Below are positions 6,544 to 14,558 of a stretch of DNA of 32,019 bases, one piece after another. The stretch comes from a virus. The stretch lies in the IMG/VR virus record IMGVR_UViG_3300048924_000230, positions 1 through 32,019 of that record, one strand, 5' to 3'. The notes under the pieces were generated by a model, which saw only the letters and a program-made list of their open reading frames with translations, was not told the origin of the DNA and did no database searches. Position 1 is the first letter of the stretch. Each line of letters begins with the position of its first letter. The position numbers were made by a program, and so were the translations under genes.

Positions 6544-8454
6544 TCAGGCGGCGAGGCGCCGGTAGAGGTCAATCAGGTCGGCAGCGTTGGCCTTGACCAA
6601 TTCATAGGCTTCATACGGCGAAACGCTGTTGCCGATCAGCTTCACTTGATCGGTGATGTTGATGTCCCGCCATTCGCCAATTCCCGTGTCCGGATCAACG
6701 AAGAAGCCGCGGTCGATGATGTACTCGTGACTGAAGCCCTGCGCCTTCTTCAACTCGGGCGGCTTGAGCATGCGCAGGGTGATGTCGACCAGCACGTAAC
6801 CATCGAGCATTACCAGGTCGGCTGGCTCCTTGAAGTGTTCCGGCAGGTGCTCGTGCATGAATGCCGCGCAGCGCCGGGCCCCTTCAAGCTGCTCGGGAGT
6901 CAGCGCGCTCATGACGCGCTCGACCTCGATTACGGCTACCCGGTCCTTCGTCGGCAGCGTGTGCATTGGCTCATGCAGCGATACGCCGTCCTTCTCGTTG
7001 CCGTAATACTTCACTAAGTAGGCGTTCACCAACCGCTGGTTGGCGCCGGACTGGCAAATTGTCGAGAGTGGAGCATCCGCTGGCCGTCCATCACCGTCGT
7101 AGAACCCGCCATTGGCTTGCTCGAAGAACGCAGCCGAGACGGCGTGGTGCCCGGAGTTGGTTGTGATCGCGTTGAGCAGATCGTTGACCGGCTTGCCTAC
7201 CGAGCCTTTACGCATCGTGACCATCGACGCTGCGACGAGGGCTTGCTCACCGCGGTTTGCGCCAGTGACCGTTCGGGCTGGCTCATGCAGTGAGTAGCCG
7301 CTGCGGTCGCCGTGGTGCGTCAGATGCGTCAGGTGCCCGGCCACGACAGCAAAGTGACCGCCCTTTACCTGCGCGACTTGGGTGCGCAGCGGCTCTTGTA
7401 TATCGAAGTTGCGCTGTGATGAGCCGTTGGCGCATTCCGTGAGGAACGGTGTGACCACTGGCTGCACCAGCGCGTGATGATTACCGCCGGCGCTTACGGT
7501 CGAGAGAGGTTCGTCTACGCCATGGGTGCTGGTGTGCGCCGCTGACGTTCCCCGCATTGGCACGATGAAAGGCTTAGGGCTGGTCAGGACGTGGCGCCAC
7601 AACCCCTTGGCCACCCGGCGCAGAGTGTTCTTCGCCATCGGCTTTTGGCGGAACACCGTCCGCCCCAAATTCGACCAGTCGATGCACTCGGCAGAGGTCC
7701 GCCAGCCTTCCTGCTTGCCCGAAGGCTGTTTGTGCAGCACAGGGCCAGGCCAGACGATCGGCTTTCCGTCGCGTCGAGCGATCAGGTACAGACGTTTGCG
7801 GATCGTTGGCGCTCCGGCGTTGGCTGCCACTCGCTCGCGCCAATCAACGTTGTATCCCAACCCGCGAACCAGCGCCGCGACCGGTACGAACTCACCGATG
7901 GCCGTGAGAATTTCCGGCATATCAGGATGATCAGCAGGCAGGCCGGTGCTCATCGCCGAGATGAAAGCGCGGAAGGTTCGGCCACGCTCCGCCTTGATCG
8001 GCAGACCGTCATCATCAATAGGCCCCCAGTCGCAGAACTCTTCTACGTTCTCCAGGTGCATGAGGCGAGGGCGGGTGGCGTGCAGCCAGCGGATCACCAC
8101 CCAAGCCAAACCGCGAACCTTGCGATCGCGAGGGGCACCGCCCTTGGCCTTGCTGAAGTGCTTGCAGTCCGGCGATGCCCAGAGCAAGGCCACCGGCAAA
8201 CCACGGGTGGCCAGCAGCGGATCAACTTCGAACACATCCGCGACATAGTGCTGCGTCTGCGGGTGATTGGCGCGGTGCACGGCGATCGCGATCTCATTGT
8301 GGTTCACCGCCACATCGGGTTCGCGCCACGCCCGGGCAATGCCTGAACTGGCGCCCCCGCCACCGGCGAACAGGTCAACGATCAGCTCTTGCTCAAACGG
8401 CAGAGCCAGGGAAGGGGATTGCTCGCTCGCGAGCCGACGCTGAAATGCGGTCAT
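6544..8454 (-). CDS. DNA (cytosine-5) methyltransferase, phage type
   Basis: 636 residues. Conserved C5-methyltransferase motifs in order: motif I DLFAGGGGASSG (27-38, SAM binding), motif IV SPDCKHFSKAKGG (94-106, catalytic Cys97), motif VI ENVEEF (135-140), motif VIII RKRLYLIAR (219-227) and motif X GNSVSPYEA (608-616). Between VIII and X, a long variable/target-recognition region (about 300-510) holds five to six copies of a loose 34-39-residue repeat centred on EPL-x-T (EPL 315, EPL 354, EPA 391, LL 426, APL 461, EPM 495). No restriction enzyme gene is adjacent, so it is an orphan enzyme that probably protects phage DNA from host restriction or alters expression. It is in the leftward operon. 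Confidence 0.93.
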   Translation of the reverse strand: MTAFQRRLASEQSPSLALPFEQELIVDLFAGGGGASSGIARAWREPDVAVNHNEIAIAVHRANHPQTQHYVADVFEVDPLLATRGLPVALLWASPDCKHFSKAKGGAPRDRKVRGLAWVVIRWLHATRPRLMHLENVEEFCDWGPIDDDGLPIKAERGRTFRAFISAMSTGLPADHPDMPEILTAIGEFVPVAALVRGLGYNVDWRERVAANAGAPTIRKRLYLIARRDGKPIVWPGPVLHKQPSGKQEGWRTSAECIDWSNLGRTVFRQKPMAKNTLRRVAKGLWRHVLTSPKPFIVPMRGTSAAHTSTHGVDEPLSTVSAGGNHHALVQPVVTPFLTECANGSSQRNFDIQEPLRTQVAQVKGGHFAVVAGHLTHLTHHGDRSGYSLHEPARTVTGANRGEQALVAASMVTMRKGSVGKPVNDLLNAITTNSGHHAVSAAFFEQANGGFYDGDGRPADAPLSTICQSGANQRLVNAYLVKYYGNEKDGVSLHEPMHTLPTKDRVAVIEVERVMSALTPEQLEGARRCAAFMHEHLPEHFKEPADLVMLDGYVLVDITLRMLKPPELKKAQGFSHEYIIDRGFFVDPDTGIGEWRDINITDQVKLIGNSVSPYEAYELVKANAADLIDLYRRLAA

Positions 8455-8530
8455 GTGGGATCCTCGCCAGTGGCGTGATTCGTGGAAGTCGTGGATGATC
8501 GGGCGCTTGGGAGATGATGGAGTTCGATTG

Positions 8531-9157
8531 ATGTCCGGCAGCGATAAAAGAAGGAAGGATCCCTACATTGGGCTCTTGCTTGGTAGCGTATTATTTGTAA
8601 CTTTGACAATGATCGCTGCGGTCGTAATTTATAGGTATAAATTCGACGGAGGGTTAGCAGAAACCTCCGTTGAGTGGTCAAACTTTGGCGGGTTTATAGG
8701 GGGTATATTCGGACCTTTAGTCGCCTTAGCTACTCTTTGTGCTGTATTGAAAACCGTCTACATGCAGCGAGAACTACTAGATGCTCAGCATCGGGAGTTC
8801 AATTTACTTATGGCGAAGCAGGATGAGCAGATTTCACTGGCTCGCTCGGAAGCCAGCAGGGCTAAAGCTTTGGCCTATCAGGCCGCTCTTCTCAACGTAG
8901 TTGCTACCTTCACTGCCGAGTTCAGGCATGACGCCAACGAGAACTTGGCTGCTGCTGAACAGGCCATGGTAGGTCGAATAAGCGCACTTGAGGGCGTTCG
9001 TGCTGATCACACTTATCGAGTCAAAGCAGATGAGTCGCGGAAGAAAATTGCAGCATTAACGCTTCTAGCCCTCGAACTTTCAGTTAACGAGTTCAATGAT
9101 ATTAATGAGATCCGCGCTAAGTTTGTCCCTGAGATGCTGAACATTCTGAACCTTTGA
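8531..9157 (+). CDS. Two-TM coiled-coil membrane protein (putAbiC-like layout)
   Basis: 208 residues from ATG 8531, which has GGAG 8 bases upstream; the frame opens earlier at 8453 but overlaps the methyltransferase start. TM1 is YIGLLLGSVLFVTLTMIAAVVIY. Then comes VEWSNFGGFIGGIFGPLVALATLCAVLKTVYMQREL, a second membrane segment preceded by the W-x-x-F-G-G-F-x-G pattern seen in proteins annotated as putative abortive-infection or superinfection proteins. A charged coiled coil and a helical C-terminus follow. It is AT-rich, faces against the operon and is divergent from the methyltransferase gene. The likely role is lysogenic conversion; the defence function is inference from layout only. Confidence 0.75.
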   Translation: MSGSDKRRKDPYIGLLLGSVLFVTLTMIAAVVIYRYKFDGGLAETSVEWSNFGGFIGGIFGPLVALATLCAVLKTVYMQRELLDAQHREFNLLMAKQDEQISLARSEASRAKALAYQAALLNVVATFTAEFRHDANENLAAAEQAMVGRISALEGVRADHTYRVKADESRKKIAALTLLALELSVNEFNDINEIRAKFVPEMLNILNL

Positions 9158-9220
9158 AGGCTATGACCTCTTTGTCAGGAAATGGCCTACGCTTACCTCT
9201 CCACAGGAAGGGAGAAGGTC

Positions 9221-9415
9221 ATGAGCGAGGAAAGGGAAAAGGCTTTGCGGATGGCGCTGAAGGCGCTGCTGATCGCGTCACGGAAACAGGGGCTGAATCT
9301 GGACGAACTTTCCGAGGCAGCTGCTGATGAACTGCTGCAGTACCGAACATACGATTCACTGCATGTGCCGATGGCCATCAATGAGATTGAGGTGGCGGTA
9401 GATGCGCTGGCGTGA
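9221..9415 (+). CDS. Small helical protein, 64 aa
   Basis: The start at 9221 (MSEEREKALRMALKALLIASRK) has the ribosome site GGGAGAAGG 3-10 bases upstream. The protein is nearly all helical and acidic, with no motif I recognise. Its TGA ends at 9415 and the convergent minus-strand gene ends at 9416, so the two stops abut with no room for a terminator between them. It may be co-transcribed with the membrane protein upstream (63-bp gap). Confidence 0.65.
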   Translation: MSEEREKALRMALKALLIASRKQGLNLDELSEAAADELLQYRTYDSLHVPMAINEIEVAVDALA

Positions 9416-9961
9416 TTAGGCTGCTGCTGATTCAGAAGTTGACAGCGCTGCCTGGACCGCGACAACAATCCGCTCCAGGTATAAGTAATCAGGGTTTGGC
9501 TCGGTGGCGTCGTTGCTCAAATGCCACCATTCATCCCCGAAAAGTTTGTGCATTAGCTCGCTGTGCGCGCCATGCAGGTGATCGATCGAAGGTGAGTCGC
9601 GTAAATCCTCGGTGTCCTCGTACATCTCGCGGGCTTCATCCCGGTCATAGCAGAACGTGCGCCTTTCTTTAAGCACCAGTCGCTTTGCCTTCTCTGCCAG
9701 AGCATTGCCACTGAATCGACGCGCGCTCATCTGCTGGTCAAAGTACCCGATGATGTAGGCGGTATTGAGCTTGCAGAAGAACTGGCCCACGGTCAGACCT
9801 TCCCACATGCCGCCCCAGTAAGCTGTCCAGCTTTTGCCCCAGCAGTTCACAGTGATTTTTCCTTTGTAAGGGGCAAGGTCTTCGAGAAAAACCGTGATCG
9901 GGTCGAGCCCGTCGGCTCCGGTGATTACCAGCTTGGTGACAGTGGACGTTTCGACCTTCAT
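9416..9961 (-). CDS. Hypothetical early phage protein, 181 aa
   Basis: The N-terminal half is aromatic-rich and strand-like (KLVITGADGLDPITVFLEDLAPYKGKITVNCWGKSWTAYWGGMW). It is followed by a helical part with EKAKRLVLKERRTFCYDRDEAREMYEDTEDL. The size and aromatic pattern look like a phage protein widespread in Pseudomonas prophages, but I can name no domain. It is transcribed in the leftward operon. Confidence 0.75.
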   Translation of the reverse strand: MKVETSTVTKLVITGADGLDPITVFLEDLAPYKGKITVNCWGKSWTAYWGGMWEGLTVGQFFCKLNTAYIIGYFDQQMSARRFSGNALAEKAKRLVLKERRTFCYDRDEAREMYEDTEDLRDSPSIDHLHGAHSELMHKLFGDEWWHLSNDATEPNPDYLYLERIVVAVQAALSTSESAAA

Positions 9962-10049
9962 AGAAATGCTCCATGCAGAATCAAGCCTCCGAAAGTTCGG
10001 TGGCAGATATGTTTAAATTGGGCAGTGATGAGAGGATCTAGGAGGCGAG

Positions 10050-10232
10050 ATGGACGCGAACAAGATGATCAAGGTTTTGCTGCTCACGAATCTGCTCACG
10101 CTCGCCTGCGCTGGAGCAGCTTCATATTTCGCATACCAAGCTATGGTCTCAGCGGATGATGCATACGCAGAGGCTGAGTCTGCGAACTCCCATGCGAGCA
10201 ATGCAGAGGACATGCTTAACGCTCGCCGCTAA
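10050..10232 (+). CDS. Small membrane-anchored protein, 60 aa
   Basis: A strong ribosome site (AGGAGGCGAG) precedes ATG 10050. One hydrophobic segment (VLLLTNLLTLACAGAASYFAY, residues 9-29) is followed by an alanine-rich, heptad-like tail (ADDAYAEAESANSHASNAEDML). This resembles small spanin- or holin-like phage proteins in size only. It is encoded against the operon; function unknown. Confidence 0.7.
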   Translation: MDANKMIKVLLLTNLLTLACAGAASYFAYQAMVSADDAYAEAESANSHASNAEDMLNARR

Positions 10233-10324
10233 AAGCTGGCATACGGGGAAAGAGTTGGGTGGCGAACAGGTTGGTGGTGGGCTATACGTGGTGACCGGCA
10301 TGGGGCCGGGTCAAGGAGTGAAGC

Positions 10325-10630
10325 GTGGACGAATTGCGTGTTAAATATTTCAGAGTTGATGCCGATCCAGGGTATGTTCAATTCGATGCCGTGGATGGAT
10401 CTGAACCAGTTTTGCTGGAGGCACTGAATGATGGAGCTGGCATATTCAAGCTGAATCTGAAGGAAGGCCAATTTCATCACTCGGGATCGCCTACTGGATC
10501 GGGTAAATTCAAAATCGAGCTTGAGTCGGGTAATTATTTCGACGGGATAGTCGTAGAGACAGAACCGCCAACAACTCCCGACGGCAAAAACTCTCCTCCT
10601 GAGATCACCTTCATACTCCAGGCACAATAA
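10325..10630 (+). CDS. Hypothetical plus-strand protein, 101 aa
   Basis: A GTG start with AAGGAG 7-12 bases upstream. Soluble, strand-rich acidic protein (LRVKYFRVDADPGYVQFDAVDG ... FKIELESGNYFDGIVVETEPP). No family recognised. Its last 20 bp overlap the end of the convergent minus-strand gene (10611-10940). Lower GC than the neighbours suggests a cargo gene paired with the small membrane protein just upstream. Confidence 0.65.
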   Translation: MDELRVKYFRVDADPGYVQFDAVDGSEPVLLEALNDGAGIFKLNLKEGQFHHSGSPTGSGKFKIELESGNYFDGIVVETEPPTTPDGKNSPPEITFILQAQ

Positions 10631-10940
10631 TTTCATCCCCTGAATCCCGCGCAATCTCCCGGCGCGATTCCCGCTCAAACATCCGCGCCACGTTTTCGCT
10701 TATCGTAACTTTGTGGCGCGGGCTTTCAATCGCTTGATAGGAAAGCGTTGGCCCGAGGGCATGAGCGTTGATGATCAGGTTCTGCACCGCCTCGCTGATC
10801 TCCTCGATGTCGTTCCACTGCATCAGCTCCTCAAGCTTCTGCCGGGTTCCGAGCCGTAGCCGGTGGCGCAACTCCTTCTCGTCGAACTCTTCGCGCTTCT
10901 TCGCCGACTTGGCGCTGCGCTCTTTCTGATCCACTGCCAT
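10611..10940 (-). CDS. Hypothetical phage protein, 109 aa
   Basis: Charged helical N-terminus (KERSAKSAKKREEFDEKELRHRLRLGTRQKLEELMQW) followed by EEISEAVQNLIINAHALG and PRHKVTISENVARMFERESRREIARDSG. The size and basic-helical make-up suggest nucleic-acid binding, but no definite HTH can be assigned. It contains one copy of the CGCGCCAC/GTGGCGCG palindromic element, which encodes the PRHK...NVAR stretch. Part of the leftward operon. Confidence 0.7.
   Translation of the reverse strand: MAVDQKERSAKSAKKREEFDEKELRHRLRLGTRQKLEELMQWNDIEEISEAVQNLIINAHALGPTLSYQAIESPRHKVTISENVARMFERESRREIARDSGDEIIVPGV
10683..10721. repeat. Palindromic element copy 1 (CCGCGCCAC ... GTGGCGCGG)
   Basis: A perfect 9-bp inverted repeat (10683-10691 and 10713-10721) with a 21-nt loop, inside a minus-strand coding sequence. 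It shares its arms, and the run CGCGCCACGTTTTC, with the element in rha; a third copy lies at 29496-29532. Confidence 0.75.
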
Positions 10941-11021
10941 GGCCTGGCTCCGTCAATCCGCTGGGCGGAAGGTGAATGTGTTCCTGCCGCCGGCGCTGAG
11001 CGACAAGTCTGCTGATGCGCT

Positions 11022-11483
11022 TCAAGCTGCCACCTTGGTCTGGTTCCAAGCGCCAATTGACGAGAGCAGGTCAGCGACCTGCCTTTCGCTCACCTCTACA
11101 ATGCCAGGCACTGCCAGCCATCCCATGCCCAGCAGGTGGTTGGCGTTGCATTCGGCCTTCACTTCTTCGTAGAAGTGCTCGACGACGTCCGACAGCTTTT
11201 CCACCCGATGAATGCCGTCGGGGGTGAAGACTGTCATCTTGATGTACTGGGCGCCGTTGCTCTGAATGCAGATCCCGGCGATGTGCATCGTCCAGCGGTG
11301 CGAGATATCGCAGAGCGCGTCGGCGACCTGCCGCGATTTGATCTGCTTACCGTTTTTCCAATTGACCATCATCTGTAGGCCACTTGGGTCGATGCTGATC
11401 ACGGCGGCATGGTTGGTGCCCAGCAGAGCGCGAAGACTGCGCTCAATCTGGGCTTTGCGGTTGCAGGGTTTTCGTTTGCTCAT
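11022..11483 (-). CDS. Hypothetical early phage protein, 153 aa
   Basis: Basic N-terminus (SKRKPCNRKAQIERSLRALLG) followed by an alpha/beta body (HAAVISIDPSGLQMMVNWKNGKQIKSRQVADALCDI, IAGICIQSNGAQYIKMTVF) and a helical end. No motif I can name. Its ATG overlaps the preceding stop (ATGA), consistent with one coupled message from the recombination cluster. Function unknown. Confidence 0.7.
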   Translation of the reverse strand: MSKRKPCNRKAQIERSLRALLGTNHAAVISIDPSGLQMMVNWKNGKQIKSRQVADALCDISHRWTMHIAGICIQSNGAQYIKMTVFTPDGIHRVEKLSDVVEHFYEEVKAECNANHLLGMGWLAVPGIVEVSERQVADLLSSIGAWNQTKVAA

Positions 11484-11725
11484 ATCACCTCCGCCATCTG
11501 CCGGAGACGCTTGCGCTCCGCTGCCGAGATCCGCGGCGGTTTGCGCTTGAGCACCGTTTCAGGGTCTACCCAGTCCCGGCGCTTGGGCGGGATGGGAGTG
11601 CCGGTGAAGCAAGTACCCTGTTGAACACGACCGCCGCGACTTTCGTATTCGGCCATCGCCTGAGCGAGACGGGCGGACTCGCCACGGTTGTGTTGGATAC
11701 TGCTGAGTTCGAGAGAAACTGCCAT
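11480..11725 (-). CDS. Hypothetical early phage protein, 81 aa
   Basis: Start at 11725 (MAVSLELSSIQHNRGESARLAQAMAEY), chosen because GAGGT lies 4-8 bases upstream and the previous gene ends at 11733. An in-frame ATG at 11767 would overlap that gene. The C-terminus is strongly basic (PPKRRDWVDPETVLKRKPPRISAAERKRLRQM), suggesting nucleic-acid contact. No family recognised. Confidence 0.65.
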   Translation of the reverse strand: MAVSLELSSIQHNRGESARLAQAMAEYESRGGRVQQGTCFTGTPIPPKRRDWVDPETVLKRKPPRISAAERKRLRQMAEVI

Positions 11726-11732
11726 GGCGACC

Positions 11733-12296
11733 TCACTTGATCCGGATTGAGCTTTCGCCGCGCTCAAGGTGAGCCCACGACGGTTCTTCGATCAGTTCGG
11801 CTTCGGCGTCTTCGCCTGCCTCCATGCGTTTGCGCACGGCTTCGTTGTGCTCGCGGATCTCCTTCAGCTTCGCGGCGATCGCGTTCTTATCCGGCGAGAT
11901 GTTGGTGGTCACCGCCGTCAGGTCGTCAGGCACGGCGTCCTCGTTATCGACGATTACCTTCTCTTTGCCCATCGCCAGGGTAATGGTGAACAGCGGCCGC
12001 TTGATTGACTTGATGTTTGCAGCTTCCATGTTGCGGCGCAGGTAGTCAGTGATCTGCGACACACTGTTGGACTTGATGCGCTTGAGCTCCTTGAGACGAT
12101 CGATCTCGGTATCGATCGCGGTCACGTCGCTCTCGATATTCCGGCGCAGCATGACGATGTTGTCAGCCTTTACGTTGAAGTCGCCCTTGATCTCATCCAT
12201 GGCATGCTGCAAGGCCTCTTTCAGGCCCTCATCGTCGGTGTCGGCCATGGCTTGTAATTCGGCCAGTTGGCCGGTGAGCGCGTAGAGTTGAGTCAT
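11733..12296 (-). CDS. Siphovirus Gp157-family protein
   Basis: 187 residues starting TQLYALTGQLAELQAMAD, with the long coiled-coil helix FNVKADNIVMLRRNIESDVTAIDTEIDRLKELKRI. The conserved NSVSQITDYLRRNMEAANIKSIKRPLFTITLA follows, then a charged C-terminus. This matches the Gp157 family (first described in Streptococcus thermophilus siphoviruses), which is usually encoded beside phage single-strand annealing or exonuclease genes. Here it follows the annealing-protein gene with an ATGA overlap. It is thought to act in phage recombination or resistance to host exclusion; mechanism unknown. Confidence 0.88.
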   Translation of the reverse strand: MTQLYALTGQLAELQAMADTDDEGLKEALQHAMDEIKGDFNVKADNIVMLRRNIESDVTAIDTEIDRLKELKRIKSNSVSQITDYLRRNMEAANIKSIKRPLFTITLAMGKEKVIVDNEDAVPDDLTAVTTNISPDKNAIAAKLKEIREHNEAVRKRMEAGEDAEAELIEEPSWAHLERGESSIRIK

Positions 12297-13024
12297 GCTG
12301 CATTCTCCTTGCCCGGCCCGATAGCTGCTTTACGCTCTTCGAAGGCGCGGGTGATTCTGGCGATAAACGTTGGCTCGTTACGGCGGGTCGCTTCGCGGAT
12401 GTATTTGACGTTCAGCATCTTCAGTTCGTGGGCGGTCACCGCTTTGCCGATCGTTTCGACGGCTGAGTTCAGCCATTCAAGGCGCTCTTGTTTCTGACGA
12501 AGGATCTCGGCGTCCTTGTCCACAGCCTGTTCGATCTCCTGCTCCTCTTTGAGTTGAGCTACGTAGGTATGGTCGTCAAACATTCCGAGGAACACGTCGG
12601 CGCTGAAGCCCAGCATTGACAGAGCCTTCTTGATGGCGTCGGTCAGAGATTTCTTTGGTGCTTCGCCATCAGTCGTCATGCCGTAGCTGGTCTTGTACTG
12701 GTAGCGAGTGCAACCGTACTGCTCAATCTCGCCGCGCTGGCCGTCCTGCGTGAACCAGAGGCAAATTTTCAGGGTGTGACCGATCTCGCGACCGATGCAG
12801 ACGCGCTTGTCACCTTCCCCAGAGTAAATTTCGTGACCATCATCGAAGCGCTCCTCGATGACCTTCCAGCCCCAGCCAATACCGACCGGCCCGAACAACT
12901 CGGTGGCCTTCATCACCATTGCGATGCCGCTGAGGCTGGTGATGTCCTGGCCGTTGACCTTTGCCTTCTTGGTGAACCGGATGTCGGTCTTCTCGACCTG
13001 GTTCCAAATTTTCAAGTTATTCAT
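12293..13024 (-). CDS. Putative single-strand annealing protein (Rad52/Sak-like)
   Basis: 243 residues. The N-terminal two thirds resemble Rad52/Sak-type annealing proteins: WNQVEKTDIRFTKKAK, then IAMVMKATELFGPVGIGWGWKVIEE, then the beta segment with HTLKICLWF. The hallmark block APKKSLTDAIKKALSMLGFSADVFLGMFDD corresponds to the D-A-x-K-K-A-x-x-x-L-G motif. The C-terminus (about 175-243) is a charged helical tail. It would anneal complementary single strands during phage recombination and concatemer formation. Neighbours support this: Gp157 follows and a GHKL ATPase precedes, both with 4-bp overlaps. The homology is recognised by motif only and would need profile confirmation. Confidence 0.65.
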   Translation of the reverse strand: MNNLKIWNQVEKTDIRFTKKAKVNGQDITSLSGIAMVMKATELFGPVGIGWGWKVIEERFDDGHEIYSGEGDKRVCIGREIGHTLKICLWFTQDGQRGEIEQYGCTRYQYKTSYGMTTDGEAPKKSLTDAIKKALSMLGFSADVFLGMFDDHTYVAQLKEEQEIEQAVDKDAEILRQKQERLEWLNSAVETIGKAVTAHELKMLNVKYIREATRRNEPTFIARITRAFEERKAAIGPGKENAA

Positions 13025-14115
13025 TTGTTTCTCCAGCCGTCAGCGCGCTTCGCCAGCTCCTTGAAGGCAGCGGCCGGAAGCCTGCTCATGTATTTTTTGT
13101 TGTCGCGATACCACTCATCCAGCGCTTGGCGCGGAGTTTGGACGGCAACTACGTGGGAAATGCTTTGCTTGTAGGAGGCCGACTCCGAAACCTGCGAGTG
13201 GAATGCGGAGTGGATGACGACGGTGTTGGTCATGCCTTGCTTGACCAGCGTATTCAGCTCGTCCTGAGACCTGGCCGCGATCGCTCCGGGATGCTTTTTC
13301 TGAAAGAGCTTGTAGCAAGCTTCCTTCACGAGCTCGGTGCTGCCGTACTGGATGTACTCCAGGTCAGGGACTTGCTTCTCGATCATCTCGGCTACTTCAT
13401 CCAGCCGGCCGGTATCGATCCAGGCATTCTTTGCCACGAACTTGAGGTCCCAGCCGTCCACAGTTTGGCGGTCGCGCTCAAGCTTCAAATGCTCGGGGAG
13501 AATGTCGTATCCGTACTGCATGCCCGTCTCGCAGACGAACAGCGTGCCGACGTAAAGCTTCCCGGGACGAGAGGGGAGGATGTGACCATATTTCGTGCCG
13601 ATCACGTCTGCCATTGGCGGCTGCATGCGCAAGCAGGTATCGCGAATCTCTGCCTCAATCTCCGGCGTAATGCCGTCGATGATGAACTCGACACCTTGGC
13701 TTTGAAGGCGAGTTGGAGTTTCGACGATGCACAACACCTCGGCACCGAATTGGTCGCTATGTCGAAATTCCGGATGCCACTGCTTATCGCCATTCAGCAC
13801 TGTGACGTCGTGCCCGCTGCGCGCCAGAACCAGCAGCGCGATCTTGTAGCCCTCACCGAAGCTGCCGATCGCGTCATCTCGCTCAGCCTTGGAAGTGCAC
13901 CCCAGCACCAGAGTGCTTGCTTCCAGCTTGGCGAAGCGGCTGGTGATGAACAGCTGGCCTTCCGCGAAGGCGTATTCGAATGGCGACTCGCTGTCCAGGG
14001 CGTTCTGGATCAGCTCCCGAACGGCTTCCTTGAGCCCCCAGTGGCGGACGTAATCGCGAGAGAGGGGGAGTTCGTAAACTTTCGAGCGGATGTAGTCTGA
14101 GATTGCTGCGAGCAT
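13021..14115 (-). CDS. GHKL-superfamily ATPase, phage rIIA-like in layout
   Basis: 364 residues from ATG 14115, chosen for the AAGGAG at 6-11 bases upstream; the frame opens at 14133. An N-terminal GHKL (Hsp90/MutL/histidine-kinase) ATP-binding fold is indicated by the N box E34-LIQ-N38-AL-D41 and the G box GSFGEGYKIALLVLARSG (84-101). The middle is beta-rich (VEFIIDGITPEIEAEIRD; GKLYVGTLFV) and the C-terminus basic. No kinase phospho-acceptor is seen, so it is not a sensor kinase. T4 rIIA and some phage recombination loci encode similar ATPases. Its place before the annealing protein suggests a role in recombination or DNA processing. Confidence 0.75.
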   Translation of the reverse strand: MLAAISDYIRSKVYELPLSRDYVRHWGLKEAVRELIQNALDSESPFEYAFAEGQLFITSRFAKLEASTLVLGCTSKAERDDAIGSFGEGYKIALLVLARSGHDVTVLNGDKQWHPEFRHSDQFGAEVLCIVETPTRLQSQGVEFIIDGITPEIEAEIRDTCLRMQPPMADVIGTKYGHILPSRPGKLYVGTLFVCETGMQYGYDILPEHLKLERDRQTVDGWDLKFVAKNAWIDTGRLDEVAEMIEKQVPDLEYIQYGSTELVKEACYKLFQKKHPGAIAARSQDELNTLVKQGMTNTVVIHSAFHSQVSESASYKQSISHVVAVQTPRQALDEWYRDNKKYMSRLPAAAFKELAKRADGWRNK

Positions 14116-14202
14116 GATTGCTCCTTGCGCCATGCCGTTACCGGGGCGCTGCGATTGAATGGGGTAGGGGGCTCTTAGCTTTGCTAAGAAGCTGATAAGC
14201 AG

Positions 14203-14319
14203 CTATTGGGTAATGCGGTCAGCGAGTGACAGCGACAACATCAGGACGGTGAAAGCCGCGAGGACCGGGAACGATCCGCGCCAGAAGACGATGCGCCGGC
14301 GGCGCTGGGCAGCGGTCAT
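14203..14319 (-). CDS. Very small membrane protein, 38 aa
   Basis: ATG at 14317-14319 overlaps the stop of the gene upstream as ATGA, and the frame runs to TAG at 14203-14205. The product starts MTAAQRRRRIVFWRG, a basic N-terminus, followed by the hydrophobic segment SFPVLAAFTVLMLSLSLA. Coupling plus a clean positive-inside membrane profile support it as a real gene. It is followed by two small inverted repeats (CTTAGC-TTT-GCTAAG at 14174-14188 and AGCTG-N5-CAGCT at 14190-14204). Confidence 0.55.
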   Translation of the reverse strand: MTAAQRRRRIVFWRGSFPVLAAFTVLMLSLSLADRITQ

Positions 14320-14558
14320 GGCGCGCAGTGGAATGCACCACCATGTCCGCGGTTACAGTAGAAACGCCCGTCGTCAGCGTTGGGCAGCCCGTACTCGCTT
14401 CCGCATGCGCAGCGGACCTCAGAGTCCATGTTCTTTTCAGCGCAAAACTGTTCCGCAAGCCTCACAAGATTTGGGACATGAACGGCAGTTGGCGATATCG
14501 TTTCCCATGCGCCATCTACGAGCTTGATCCGTGGCTTTAAATGCGTGCGATTGCTCAT
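14316..14558 (-). CDS. Small Cys-containing phage protein, 80 aa
   Basis: Contains C-x9-C-x-C-G (FCAEKNMDSEVRCACGSEYG) and a later GRFYCNRGHG, which could form a single zinc site. No family is recognised beyond that. ATGA overlaps join it to genes on both sides in a run of five coupled small genes. Function unknown. Confidence 0.7.
   Translation of the reverse strand: MSNRTHLKPRIKLVDGAWETISPTAVHVPNLVRLAEQFCAEKNMDSEVRCACGSEYGLPNADDGRFYCNRGHGGAFHCAP

Noticed and set aside
7585-7594. GTGGCGCCAC as a fourth copy of the palindromic element
   Set aside because: A continuous 10-bp palindrome with no loop inside the methyltransferase gene; it lacks the spacing and flanks of the three copies.
6121-8346. 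Long plus-strand frames opposite the methyltransferase and its neighbour
   Set aside because: They are mirror frames of genes with clear motifs; the translations show no domain and no ribosome sites.
13126-14100. 324-aa plus-strand frame
   Set aside because: Complement of the GHKL ATPase gene, whose N and G boxes and ribosome site are clear.
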